Positions 6,147 through 12,664 of a DNA stretch of 18,805 nt are shown here, piece by piece. The notes below the pieces were generated by a model. It saw only the letters and a list, made by a program, of their open reading frames with translations. It was not told where the DNA came from and made no database searches. This DNA is from Bacteroidales bacterium (GTDB taxonomy: Bacteria > Bacteroidota > Bacteroidia > Bacteroidales > F082), in contig JAOZNY010000015.1 in assembly GCA_029933565.1 (NCBI GenBank), positions 1-18,805 on the forward strand, in the 5' to 3' direction. Within the stretch, counting starts at the first letter, position 1. Each line of letters begins with the position of its first letter. The translations under genes and the position numbers were made by a program.

Positions 6147-8312
6147 ATGAAAACACCAAGCCTTAGGTTACAAATTACGCTACTTACAATTATCTGTTTT
6201 GCTTTTTTAGCCTCAGTTGTTCAAGCCCAGGATTATGAATTTATTGTGCAACATGAAGGCAATGCAAGGGCAATTGGCAACTACCAAAATTATACTTACT
6301 TCACTCAGGGTGGGAATATTCATGTGCTGGAAAACCTTGGTGATAATGAATTTAGCATAGTTAACACTTTCCGAACAAATTATACTTCCATTTCAGGAAT
6401 CACAATCGATTCCAATAAAATGTTTATTTCGGTTTATTCTAAAGGTGTTTTAATTTACGATCTTAGCGACCCTACACATCCTGAATTTCTTTCAGAATCA
6501 GAGGGTCTTCAATCTGCATACAGAACAATTATAACAGATACCATATTAATTGCAACAGACATAGATGATGCAAGTTGGTTCAATATCAGCAATCTGCTAC
6601 AACCGGAGTTTATGTATTGGAATTCTTACGACTACAACCATTATAATGCTTACGCTATTAATAATGATATATTATATGGTTTTATGATAGCAAGTTATAG
6701 TGGACCTCAGTACTTATTTGGGTTTAATATTCGGTATCCGGAAGCCCCATACTACCCGGATGTCTATTTACAAATTTGTGATAATTGGGCATGCCCTACT
6801 CCCTGGTACATTGAGGCATACAACGATATGCTGTTTGTTCCTCAGGGCAATAGCATGAAAATTTACGATATAGCCAATACCGACACAATTATTTATTTGA
6901 CCGAATTTACAGTTCCAAATACAATTAGCCACATAAGCATTGAAAACGATACTGCGTATTTAACTATTGTTGATTCGGGGGTTTTTATTTACGACATTTC
7001 CGACATCTATCAGGTTGAACAAATTGGTAACTACGATGAAACACAACGTTTTAACAATGTAAAAGTTTATGAAGACCATTTTTATTGCAGTTTGGGATCA
7101 GGAGGATTTAGGATTGTTGACAAATCAGACTTCCAAAATTTCCAGGATGTTTATGAGTTTACTAAAACCGATGCGGTTGGTGAAATATGCACACATAATA
7201 ATCTTGGTTATTTTGTAATGGAAGAAGCCGGACTTCAGATTGTTAATCTAACCGACGATTTAAACCCTGTTGATTTAGGAAATATAGGCTCGCTTTCACA
7301 AATACGTAATATTAAATACCATCAAAACTATCTTTACTGCACAGAAGATCCGGATTCAACAATTAAAATTGTTGATGTTTTTGACTCGAATAACCCTCAA
7401 TTGGTCAGCGAAATTATTGCAGAAGAAAAATGGGTTTCGGATTTCTGCATCGATCAGGATTGGTTGTACTTGCTGGACAATAATGAAACAATAGAGAGAT
7501 ATGACATCTCTGTTCCTGAATTACCCCAATTATCAAGAATTTTTCAGGAAGAAGGCAGAGCATTAGATGTTTCAGGGATATTTTTTGTTATGGGAGATTT
7601 TTTTGGTGACTACCCTTATGAATACAAAATAAAACTACTGGTTGGATTAAACGCTCCACTACAATTAAAAGATGAATTTATTCTTGGTGAAGCAAAAGTT
7701 TATGGCACTGAACAAATAATTATTGAATACCCATTTATTTATATACGAGTAAGGAGTGGTTTGGTAGTTTTAAAAATTACGCCTGACAAAAAACTAGAGT
7801 ATTGCGATGAATTACTTTGGGGTGCATCAAACACAATATCTAAGGATATGACTATAAAAGATAACTATGTTTACCTTAGTCGTATTGGCATAAAGATTAT
7901 TGACAAAACCGATCCTTACAATCTTGAAATAACCCAAACAATTGCTAACTATTTTCGCAAGATTGACATTAGGAACAACCATATTTATTGCGCTGCCACT
8001 ACTAATGGATATTTTATTTATGGGAATGACTTAACCGCTGAGACAGAAACAAAGACCAAAGAAAGCAATCTGGATTTTATCTGTAGTCCAAACCCTTGCA
8101 GCAACTCAACAACAATTATCTTTAGTCAAAATATTGGAACAAAATCTAAACTGGAAATTTATAATCTTTCAGGAAAAGTGATTTTTGAAGTAGAAATTAC
8201 AAATGAGAAAAAAATTCAGGTAAATACTAGTGATTTCTCTTCGGGCATTTATTTGGTAAAATACTCTTCGGGAGGAAACATTGAAACCAAGAAACTTGTG
8301 ATTTCAAAATAA
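6147..8312 (+). CDS. LVIVD-repeat beta-propeller protein with T9SS type A sorting domain
   Basis: The 721-aa exported protein has no assigned activity. It has a signal peptide (residues 1-28, ending VVQAQ) and at least seven LVIVD-type repeats, recognised by a hydrophobic strand followed by D and P/N turns: GVLIYDLSDPTHPEFLSE, GVFIYDISDIYQVEQIG, GFRIVDKSDFQNFQDV, GLQIVNLTDDLNPVDLG, TIKIVDVFDSNNPQLVSE, TIERYDISVPELPQLSR and GIKIIDKTDPYNLEIT. These probably fold as one or more propellers. The last 80 or so residues are a T9SS type A C-terminal domain: CSPNPCSNSTTIIF, KLEIYNLSGKVIFE, SSGIYLVKYSSG and a basic KKLVISK end. It is therefore predicted to be displayed or released at the cell surface. 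A TAACTTTA at 6117-6124 may be its -7 element, but no good -33 was seen. It stands alone between the rubrerythrin terminator and a convergent gene. Confidence 0.85.
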   Translation: MKTPSLRLQITLLTIICFAFLASVVQAQDYEFIVQHEGNARAIGNYQNYTYFTQGGNIHVLENLGDNEFSIVNTFRTNYTSISGITIDSNKMFISVYSKGVLIYDLSDPTHPEFLSESEGLQSAYRTIITDTILIATDIDDASWFNISNLLQPEFMYWNSYDYNHYNAYAINNDILYGFMIASYSGPQYLFGFNIRYPEAPYYPDVYLQICDNWACPTPWYIEAYNDMLFVPQGNSMKIYDIANTDTIIYLTEFTVPNTISHISIENDTAYLTIVDSGVFIYDISDIYQVEQIGNYDETQRFNNVKVYEDHFYCSLGSGGFRIVDKSDFQNFQDVYEFTKTDAVGEICTHNNLGYFVMEEAGLQIVNLTDDLNPVDLGNIGSLSQIRNIKYHQNYLYCTEDPDSTIKIVDVFDSNNPQLVSEIIAEEKWVSDFCIDQDWLYLLDNNETIERYDISVPELPQLSRIFQEEGRALDVSGIFFVMGDFFGDYPYEYKIKLLVGLNAPLQLKDEFILGEAKVYGTEQIIIEYPFIYIRVRSGLVVLKITPDKKLEYCDELLWGASNTISKDMTIKDNYVYLSRIGIKIIDKTDPYNLEITQTIANYFRKIDIRNNHIYCAATTNGYFIYGNDLTAETETKTKESNLDFICSPNPCSNSTTIIFSQNIGTKSKLEIYNLSGKVIFEVEITNEKKIQVNTSDFSSGIYLVKYSSGGNIETKKLVISK

Positions 8313-8328
8313 GTGTGAGGAAACTAAA

Positions 8329-8592
8329 TTAGTCAACATTAAGAACCTGCACCTCAACAACCGTCTTTGGGTAATGGTGGTGGTGTTCGTGCTCTTCATT
8401 ATCTTCACTGCGGCAACTACCGTCACCTGGTGCACCTTCACAACTACAGCCAAGGTTTTTTCCTGTTTGTGGGTCAACAGTTGAGCACTGTTTTTTAAAC
8501 TCACCATCTTTTTTAAAAAACATTTTAATGGCAAATCCTGCAAATGCAATTGCAAGTAATCCTATGGTCAACAACAGTAATTTTAAATACAT
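8329..8592 (-). CDS. Small Cys/His-rich single-helix membrane protein
   Basis: The 87-aa product has an N-terminal membrane helix (residues 3-26, LKLLLLTIGLLAIAFAGFAIKMF), a KKDG turn, then a short domain with four cysteines (C36, C49, C51, C60) and a His-rich stretch (H68, H70-H73). The pattern FAGFAIKMFFKKDGEFKKQC resembles a family of short Bacteroidota proteins annotated only as membrane or secreted protein. Its function is unknown. The cysteines and histidines suggest metal or Fe-S binding, which is inference. It is convergent with the LVIVD-repeat gene, with 16 bases between stops and no obvious terminator. A good -7 element lies just upstream. A second frame across the same bases is a shadow. 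Confidence 0.75.
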   Translation of the reverse strand: MYLKLLLLTIGLLAIAFAGFAIKMFFKKDGEFKKQCSTVDPQTGKNLGCSCEGAPGDGSCRSEDNEEHEHHHHYPKTVVEVQVLNVD

Positions 8593-8615
8593 TTTTTTGC
8601 TCTTTTTTTACGTTG

Positions 8616-8623
8616 CAAATTTA
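8616..8623 (-). promoter_or_regulatory. Promoter -7 element for the small Cys/His-rich protein
   Basis: On the minus strand this reads TAAATTTG, an exact TAnnTTTG. It places the transcription start about 17 bases before the ATG at 8592. No TTTG is found at the expected -33 distance, so the call rests on one element. Confidence 0.45.
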
Positions 8624-8724
8624 CAGTTTTTTGATTGACTAGTGAACTATTTAACAGAAAAAAGTATTAGGAGTCATGAATCATAATATGGAAAGGTAGA
8701 ATAGTTTTTCTCTTGGAATCCAGT

Positions 8725-8780
8725 TGTCATTTCGACCGAACATTCATAGCATAGCGGAGAATGTGAGCGGAGAAATCTCC
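8725..8780. repeat. Probable dispersed intergenic repeat (TGTCATTTCGACCGAA ... GGAGAAATCTCC)
   Basis: The 245-base space between two minus-strand genes contains TGTCATTTCGACCGAA (8725-8740) and GCGGAGAAATCTCC (8767-8780), both more GC-rich than their surroundings. They belong to a phrase I recognise from many Bacteroidota intergenic regions. An inner inverted pair, ACATTC (8740-8745) and GAATGT (8758-8763), and a repeated GCGGAGAA (8754-8761 and 8767-8774) show its folded, partly duplicated nature. Copy number in this genome cannot be judged from one window. The rest of the gap (8641-8724, 8781-8837) shows nothing recognisable. Confidence 0.5.
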
Positions 8781-8837
8781 TGAGAACCAAGTTGGATGAA
8801 AATAAATTTGGAAAAGCAAAGTCAGCCTAAAATCTAA

Positions 8838-9584
8838 TCAAGTAAGCAAAGCATACAATAATATAGCAGTTGCAATGGAGGCATTTAAACTTTCGGCACC
8901 ACCAACTTCAGCACTAGGAATCGTAATTGGTTTGTTTACAAATTTCAAAACATCAGCCGAAATTCCATGAGCCTCACTGCCAATTACTAAAATATCGTTT
9001 TTAGGTTTATTAATCTCTTTAATGCTTTCTCCTTTTAAAACTGCACCATAAATATTAGTTTCAGTCCTAACCCCACTCAGCCAATCGGTTAAATCACTAT
9101 AACTTACATTTAGCCTCGACAGCGACCCCATTGTAGCCTGAACAACTTTAGGATTAAAAGCATCAACTGTTTGCTTCGAACAAATAATATCTTTTACTCC
9201 AAACCAGTCGGCAGTGCGTATAATTGTGCCCAGATTTCCGGGGTCTTTAATGTCGTCGAGCATTAAAACCAGACCATTTATTTTTGATGGCAAAGGAATT
9301 TTGTTCTCAGGTAAATTAAAAACAGCCAGCACTTCCGATGGGTTTTTAAGAGCAGTAATTCTGGCAAGTTCTTTTTCAGAAACAGTATTGATATTTTCAA
9401 AGTCTAAGAAATTTGTATTTCTCTCAATCCAACTTCCATTTGCAAAAAGATCAACAGGCTGCAAACCACTTTTTATAAAATCGAGAACATTTATACTTCC
9501 CTCCGCAATAAACATTTTGTGCTGCTTGCGGAACTTCCCCATTTTAAGGGAATTTACTATCTTTATTTTGGCTTTGCTTATCAT
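8838..9584 (-). CDS. SpoU/TrmH-family RNA 2'-O-ribose methyltransferase
   Basis: This family transfers methyl from S-adenosylmethionine to the 2'-OH of a tRNA or rRNA nucleotide using a knotted SPOUT fold. The 248-aa product has a basic N-terminal substrate-binding region (MGKFRKQHKMFIAEGSINV, the RlmB/TsnR-like small domain) and the three SpoU motifs: motif 1 LDDIKDPGNLGTIIRTADWFG (109-129, with N117 and R123), motif 2 IGSEAHGI (201-208, with E204), and motif 3 TIPSAEVGGAESLNASIATAI (221-241). The target nucleotide cannot be told from the sequence. I start it at the ATG at 9584; a TTG two codons upstream is possible but less likely. It lies downstream of rplI but is separated from it by a terminator and a palindromic repeat. 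Confidence 0.9.
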   Translation of the reverse strand: MISKAKIKIVNSLKMGKFRKQHKMFIAEGSINVLDFIKSGLQPVDLFANGSWIERNTNFLDFENINTVSEKELARITALKNPSEVLAVFNLPENKIPLPSKINGLVLMLDDIKDPGNLGTIIRTADWFGVKDIICSKQTVDAFNPKVVQATMGSLSRLNVSYSDLTDWLSGVRTETNIYGAVLKGESIKEINKPKNDILVIGSEAHGISADVLKFVNKPITIPSAEVGGAESLNASIATAILLYALLT

Positions 9585-9601
9585 TTTCAAATATTTATAG
9601 T

Positions 9602-9682
9602 CCCCGCCCTAAAGGACGGGGCAACTCATTATTGAACCTCCCATGAGTTACCCTGTGGCTTCAGCCCAGGGTTATCGCCACA
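9602..9682. repeat. Mosaic palindromic repeat (REP-like)
   Basis: Three inverted repeats sit head to tail between the methyltransferase gene and the rplI terminator. The first is CCCCGCCC/GGACGGGG (9602-9609 with 9614-9621, one mismatch, TAAA loop). The second is AACTCAT/ATGAGTT (9623-9629 with 9643-9649). The third is ACCCTG-T-GGCT/AGCC-CAGGGT (9650-9660 with 9663-9672, bulged T). An alternative pairing of TGTGGC (9654-9659) with GCCACA (9677-9682) competes with the third. The GC-rich, compound layout is unlike the flanking DNA and fits a dispersed extragenic palindrome. Confidence 0.6.
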
Positions 9683-9688
9683 AACAAA

Positions 9689-9720
9689 AAACCCTGCTAC
9701 AATCAATTGTAACAGGGTTT
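9689..9720 (-). terminator. Terminator of the rpsF-rpsR-rplI operon
   Basis: AAACCCTG (9689-9696) pairs with CAGGGTTT (9713-9720), and TACAAT (9698-9703) with ATTGTA (9706-9711), with one C/A mismatch between and a CA loop. Read on the minus strand, the stem is followed by a T-rich tract (complement of CAAACAAAAA at 9681-9690). It begins 24 bases after the rplI stop. Confidence 0.88.
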
Positions 9721-9744
9721 CAAATATACGATAATATTGTTTAC

Positions 9745-10194
9745 CTACTCGGCAACAACATCTAAGTCGATCTCTACACTAATATCTTTGTGAAGTTTAA
9801 CAACTGCTTTGTACTTACCAACTTCTTTAATATGGCCTTCGTCAAGAATGATTTTCTTACGATCGATTTCCATCTGCTTTTGTTCCAAAATTGCATTTGC
9901 AACCATCACATTGTTAACCGAGCCAAAAACTTTACCTGAGGTTCCTGCTTTAACAGCAATCTTAAGTTCAGTTCCTTCAAGAAGTTTAACAATAGCATCA
10001 GCTTCTTTCCTGATCTTATCTTCTTTAAAAGCCTGCTGTTTTTTAAGTTCAGCAAGTTGCTTTTTATCAGATTGGGTAGCAACGATTGCTAATCCCAGGG
10101 GGATAAGGTAATTTCTTCCAAATCCGTCTTTTACTGTCAACAGGTCGTTTTTATAACCAACTCCTGTAACGTCTTTCTTTAAAATAATTTCCAT
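9745..10194 (-). CDS. rplI: 50S ribosomal protein L9
   Basis: L9 binds 23S rRNA near the L1 stalk with its N-terminal domain and extends a long helix outward. The 149-aa product has normal length and the diagnostic N-terminus (MEIILKKDVTGVGYKNDLLTVKDGFGRNYLIPLGLAIVAT), a helical middle rich in Lys and Glu (about 41-75), and the C-terminal domain (GKVFGSVNNVMVANAI ... ILDEGHIKEVGKYKAVVKLH). It is the last gene of the rpsF-rpsR-rplI operon, 15 bases after rpsR. An unusually strong Shine-Dalgarno sequence, AAGGAGGG (complement of 10202-10209), precedes the ATG. Confidence 0.98.
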   Translation of the reverse strand: MEIILKKDVTGVGYKNDLLTVKDGFGRNYLIPLGLAIVATQSDKKQLAELKKQQAFKEDKIRKEADAIVKLLEGTELKIAVKAGTSGKVFGSVNNVMVANAILEQKQMEIDRKKIILDEGHIKEVGKYKAVVKLHKDISVEIDLDVVAE

Positions 10195-10209
10195 TTCTAT
10201 ACCCTCCTT

Positions 10210-10479
10210 TTATTTTAATAAATCAGCAACATATGGCATCAACGCTAAGTGACGTGCCCTTTTAACAGCCTGGGCCACTTTTTTCTGGTATTTTGTTGAA
10301 GTACCTGTAATACGGCGTGGTAAAAGTTTACCTTGCTCGTTAACAAATTTTAAAAGAAAGTTTGGGTCTTTATAATCAATATATTTGATTCCCAATTTCT
10401 TGAAACGGCAGTATTTTTTCTTTTTTGTATCTACTGCTATCGGCGTTAAATATCTAATATCTGAGTTTCCTTGTGCCAT
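10210..10479 (-). CDS. rpsR: 30S ribosomal protein S18
   Basis: S18 pairs with S6 on the platform of the 30S subunit. The 89-aa product shows the family signature in order: YCRFKKLGIKYIDYKDPNFLLKFV, then GKLLPRRITGTSTKYQKKVAQAVKRARHLALMPYVA. The basic RRITG and KRARHLALMP blocks contact 16S rRNA. It lies between rpsF and rplI, the usual order, with 25 bases after rpsF and 15 before rplI. Confidence 0.98.
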   Translation of the reverse strand: MAQGNSDIRYLTPIAVDTKKKKYCRFKKLGIKYIDYKDPNFLLKFVNEQGKLLPRRITGTSTKYQKKVAQAVKRARHLALMPYVADLLK

Positions 10480-10504
10480 GATTTCGTAATTTTAAAAATT
10501 AATA

Positions 10505-10864
10505 CTAAGCTTCCTTCTTTTCAGTTTTGGCAGCCTCTTTTTTCTTCTTGCGCTTTTTCTCGTTATAAACAATTGCATGTTTATCGAGTTTCACGGTTAG
10601 GAAACGCATAATACGTTCGTCGCGTTTCATCAGTAGTTCAAGACCGGCAATTGCCTGTCCATCGTTTTTATACTCAAATAAGTAATAAAAACCTGATGAT
10701 TTCTTTTGGATTGGGTAAGCAAATTTGCGCATACCCCATTTTTCTTTAAGAACAAATTCACCACCATTTGAAGTGATGTAGTCCTCATACTTTTTTACCG
10801 CTTCCTTTGTCTGTTCTTCTGACAAAACGGGAGTTAAAATGAAAACGGTTTCGTACTGGTTCAT
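10505..10864 (-). CDS. rpsF: 30S ribosomal protein S6
   Basis: S6 is a ferredoxin-fold protein that forms a heterodimer with S18 on the 30S platform. The 119-aa product starts NQYETVFILTPVLSEEQTKEAVKKYEDYI and contains WGMRKFAYPIQKKSSGFYYLFEYKNDGQ and LLMKRDERIMRFLTVKLDKHAI, all family hallmarks. The C-terminal 20 residues are a charged KKRKKKKEAAKTEKKEA tail, a variable extension. It is the first gene of the operon, with a near-consensus promoter about 50 bases upstream. The leader contains only a weak CCCT/AGGG hairpin, and I did not find the bulged CCG motif of known S6:S18 leaders. Confidence 0.98.
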   Translation of the reverse strand: MNQYETVFILTPVLSEEQTKEAVKKYEDYITSNGGEFVLKEKWGMRKFAYPIQKKSSGFYYLFEYKNDGQAIAGLELLMKRDERIMRFLTVKLDKHAIVYNEKKRKKKKEAAKTEKKEA

Positions 10865-10916
10865 AATAAATTAAATTAGTTAAATATTAAATTTTCTATC
10901 CCTAAAAAAGGGTTTG

Positions 10917-10947
10917 CAAAAGTAAATGTTTTTTTCATAAACACAAG
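10917..10947 (-). promoter_or_regulatory. Promoter of the rpsF-rpsR-rplI operon
   Basis: On the minus strand: CTTG (complement of 10944-10947), 19 bases, then TACTTTTG (complement of 10917-10924), an exact TAnnTTTG. This is the best promoter in the window. Transcription should begin near 10910, giving a leader of about 46 bases. Confidence 0.75.
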
Positions 10948-11070
10948 TGTATTAGTTGTTTATTTTTTTTGCCTAAAAACCAAGATAAATTCAATTTGAA
11001 TAGTTGATGAATATTTAAAGAAAACAATTATTTTTCGACTGATTATAAAAGCAGACTAAAAAAGATTAAC

Positions 11071-11078
11071 TACCTTTG
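11071..11078 (+). promoter_or_regulatory. Promoter -7 element for the Bro-N/DinD-like gene
   Basis: TACCTTTG is an exact TAnnTTTG and sits 23 bases before the ATG at 11102. No TTTG lies at the -33 distance; the upstream 90 bases are AT-rich and show no other signal. The region from 10948 to 11070 is otherwise featureless. Confidence 0.5.
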
Positions 11079-11101
11079 GTTTGATTTTTTGAAATGTAAT
11101 T

Positions 11102-11950
11102 ATGACAAAAGAAAATGCAATAAAACTATTCCAAGACCAACGGGTTAGAGTACAATGGGATGAAAAAAAAGAAAAGTGGTATTTCTCAATAGTTGATATT
11201 ATTGGGGTACTGACAGAGAGTGTTAATCCACAGGCATACTGGAGAAAATTAAAGGAAAGGCTAAAAAAGGAAGGAAATGAAACCGTGACGAATTGTCACG
11301 GTTTGAAAATGGAGGCTGCCGATGGAAAAATGAGAATAACCGATGTAGCAGATACAGAACAACTTCTACGATTAATTCAATCTATTCCTTCGCCTAAAGC
11401 AGAACCTTTTAAAGTTTGGCTAGCCAAAGTAGGCTATGAAAGAATTGAAGAAACAGAAGACCCCGAAAAAGCATTTGACCGTGCAATGGAAACATATTTA
11501 AAGAAAGGTTATACAAAAAACTGGATCAACCAACGAATAAAAAGTATTGAGGTCAGAAAAGATTTAACCGATGAATGGGATGAAAGAGGTATAAAAAAAG
11601 GATTGGAGTATGCAATTTTAACTAATGAGATAACCAAAGCCTGGACCGGATTAACCACAAAACAGTACAAAAACTTCAAGGATTTGAAGAAAGAAAACCT
11701 GCGCGACAATATGACTAATCTGGAATTAGTACTAAATATGTTAGCAGAAACGACTACAACTGAATTATCAAAAAAGCAAAAGCCAAAGACTTTCAACGAA
11801 AATAAGAAAGTTGCAAAAAAAGGCGGTGACGTGGCTGGAAATGCAAGAAAGGATATAGAAAAGAAATTGGGAGAAAGTGTGATCAGTCCATTAAATGCAA
11901 AGAAATTAGGAAAAAGAAATAATGATGAAATAAAAAGTATTGAAGAATAA
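11102..11950 (+). CDS. Bro-N/DinD-like protein (phage-antirepressor family)
   Basis: The 282-aa product resembles the chromosomal Bro-N/DinD group, often annotated as phage antirepressor or DNA-damage-inducible protein D; its biochemical role is not settled. Residues 1-115 form the Bro-N DNA-binding domain: VRVQWDEKKEKWYFSIVDIIGVLTES, NPQAYWRKLKERLKKEG, VTNCHGLKM, and the conserved LLRLIQSIPSPKAEPFKVWLAKVGYERIEE. The middle (about 120-215) is helical, with WINQRIKSIEVRKDLTDEW and LTNEITKAWTGLTTKQYKNFKDL. The C-terminus has the family block KVAKKGGDVAGNARKDIEKKLGESVISPLNAKKL. It appears intact. It stands outside any recognisable prophage, next to the ribosomal operon. A small outer-membrane gene follows 18 bases after the stop, probably on the same mRNA. 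Toxin, repressor or SOS roles are all untested guesses. Confidence 0.82.
   Translation: MTKENAIKLFQDQRVRVQWDEKKEKWYFSIVDIIGVLTESVNPQAYWRKLKERLKKEGNETVTNCHGLKMEAADGKMRITDVADTEQLLRLIQSIPSPKAEPFKVWLAKVGYERIEETEDPEKAFDRAMETYLKKGYTKNWINQRIKSIEVRKDLTDEWDERGIKKGLEYAILTNEITKAWTGLTTKQYKNFKDLKKENLRDNMTNLELVLNMLAETTTTELSKKQKPKTFNENKKVAKKGGDVAGNARKDIEKKLGESVISPLNAKKLGKRNNDEIKSIEE
11280..11304 (+). repeat. Perfect 10-bp inverted repeat inside the Bro-N/DinD-like gene
   Basis: AAACCGTGAC (11280-11289) and GTCACGGTTT (11295-11304) are exact reverse complements around a 5-base GAATT loop. It encodes the family motif VTNCH, so part of the symmetry may be coincidence of codons, but the arms extend beyond the motif. 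As RNA it would be a stable hairpin early in the message. Confidence 0.7.
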
Positions 11951-11968
11951 ATAGCAAAAAAAACAAAA

Positions 11969-12631
11969 ATGAAAACACCCCTTATAATTATCGCAATCCT
12001 AATTTTCATTACTCAACTTCCGGCACAGGAGATTGGTTTTTACACAACATATTCGGGAAGCAGTTATAATAAATATCAGAGCAATATTGGGCTTGGCATT
12101 GAGTATAATCACTTTATAAAATCGAAGAGTAGAATTGGAGTTGCTGTTCAATACAGTTATTGCACTTTAAATTATAGCGATATTTTCGGCTCCTCGAGTG
12201 ATGGTATTTCAACTTATATTAAACAAGTTGAACCTAACAACCAAAGGCTTGCCCTTAGACTTAATTATGCATTTAAAGTAGTTAATCACCCAAAATCGAG
12301 TTTATTCATAGGCCCCGAAATTGGATTGAATTATTTTTTTATTAATGAACAAGTTCATCGTTTGGAAGATGAGAACCTTACTGAGGCAGATTATCAATCG
12401 AAATATTCAGAGAACAATAAATTTGGTTTTGGTTTTCTAATTGAGTTTGAACTAAAGGAAGTAATATCAAAACAAATCTCACTTTATACATCAGTTCACC
12501 CCGAAATAATAAGTTTTGAAAGAGCAGGAATGTGTGGTAGCAACAACCCAACTATTATAGGATGGCTGAATTTTAATCTGGGGATAAAATACAATTTTAC
12601 ATCCTCGTTAAAAATGAGGACGAGAGATTGA
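11969..12631 (+). CDS. Small outer-membrane beta-barrel-like protein
   Basis: The 220-aa product has a signal peptide (residues 1-19, LIIIAILIFITQLPAQ) followed by alternating amphipathic strands typical of eight-stranded porin-like barrels: SNIGLGIEYNHFIKSKSRIGVAVQYSYC, QRLALRLNYAFKV, SSLFIGPEIGLNYFF, KFGFGFLIEFEL, QISLYTSVHPEI and WLNFNLGIKYNF. The end of the barrel, NLGIKYNF, is followed by a short charged tail (TSSLKMRTRD), which is unusual because the last strand normally ends the protein. No ligand or enzymatic motif is seen. It starts 18 bases after the Bro-N/DinD-like gene and has no promoter of its own that I can see. It converges with the glycosyltransferase gene across 33 bases with no clear terminator. 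Confidence 0.7.
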   Translation: MKTPLIIIAILIFITQLPAQEIGFYTTYSGSSYNKYQSNIGLGIEYNHFIKSKSRIGVAVQYSYCTLNYSDIFGSSSDGISTYIKQVEPNNQRLALRLNYAFKVVNHPKSSLFIGPEIGLNYFFINEQVHRLEDENLTEADYQSKYSENNKFGFGFLIEFELKEVISKQISLYTSVHPEIISFERAGMCGSNNPTIIGWLNFNLGIKYNFTSSLKMRTRD

Positions 12632-12664
12632 GATTTGAGAGAATAAATACCAAATCACTATTTA

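Noticed and set aside
8304..8555. 83-aa minus-strand frame overlapping the small Cys/His-rich gene
   Set aside because: The other frame has a membrane helix, Cys pattern and a promoter element; this one has none and overlaps the convergent gene end.
9585..9590. TTG start for the RNA methyltransferase, two codons before the ATG
   Set aside because: The ATG at 9584 gives the normal family N-terminus; the TTG adds only two residues without a better ribosome site.
9214..9600. 128-aa open frame on the plus strand antisense to the RNA methyltransferase gene
   Set aside because: It lies wholly over a well-supported SpoU-family gene, has no domain pattern, and its content follows from the codons of the opposite strand.
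10865..10916. S6:S18 autoregulatory leader upstream of rpsF
   Set aside because: The short leader has only a 4-bp CCCT/AGGG hairpin and no bulged CCG motif, so the known element is not supported.
11509..12009. 166-aa hydrophobic open frame on the minus strand
   Set aside because: It is the complement of the Lys-rich Bro-N/DinD-like gene; Phe/Leu richness is what antisense AAA/GAA codons produce.
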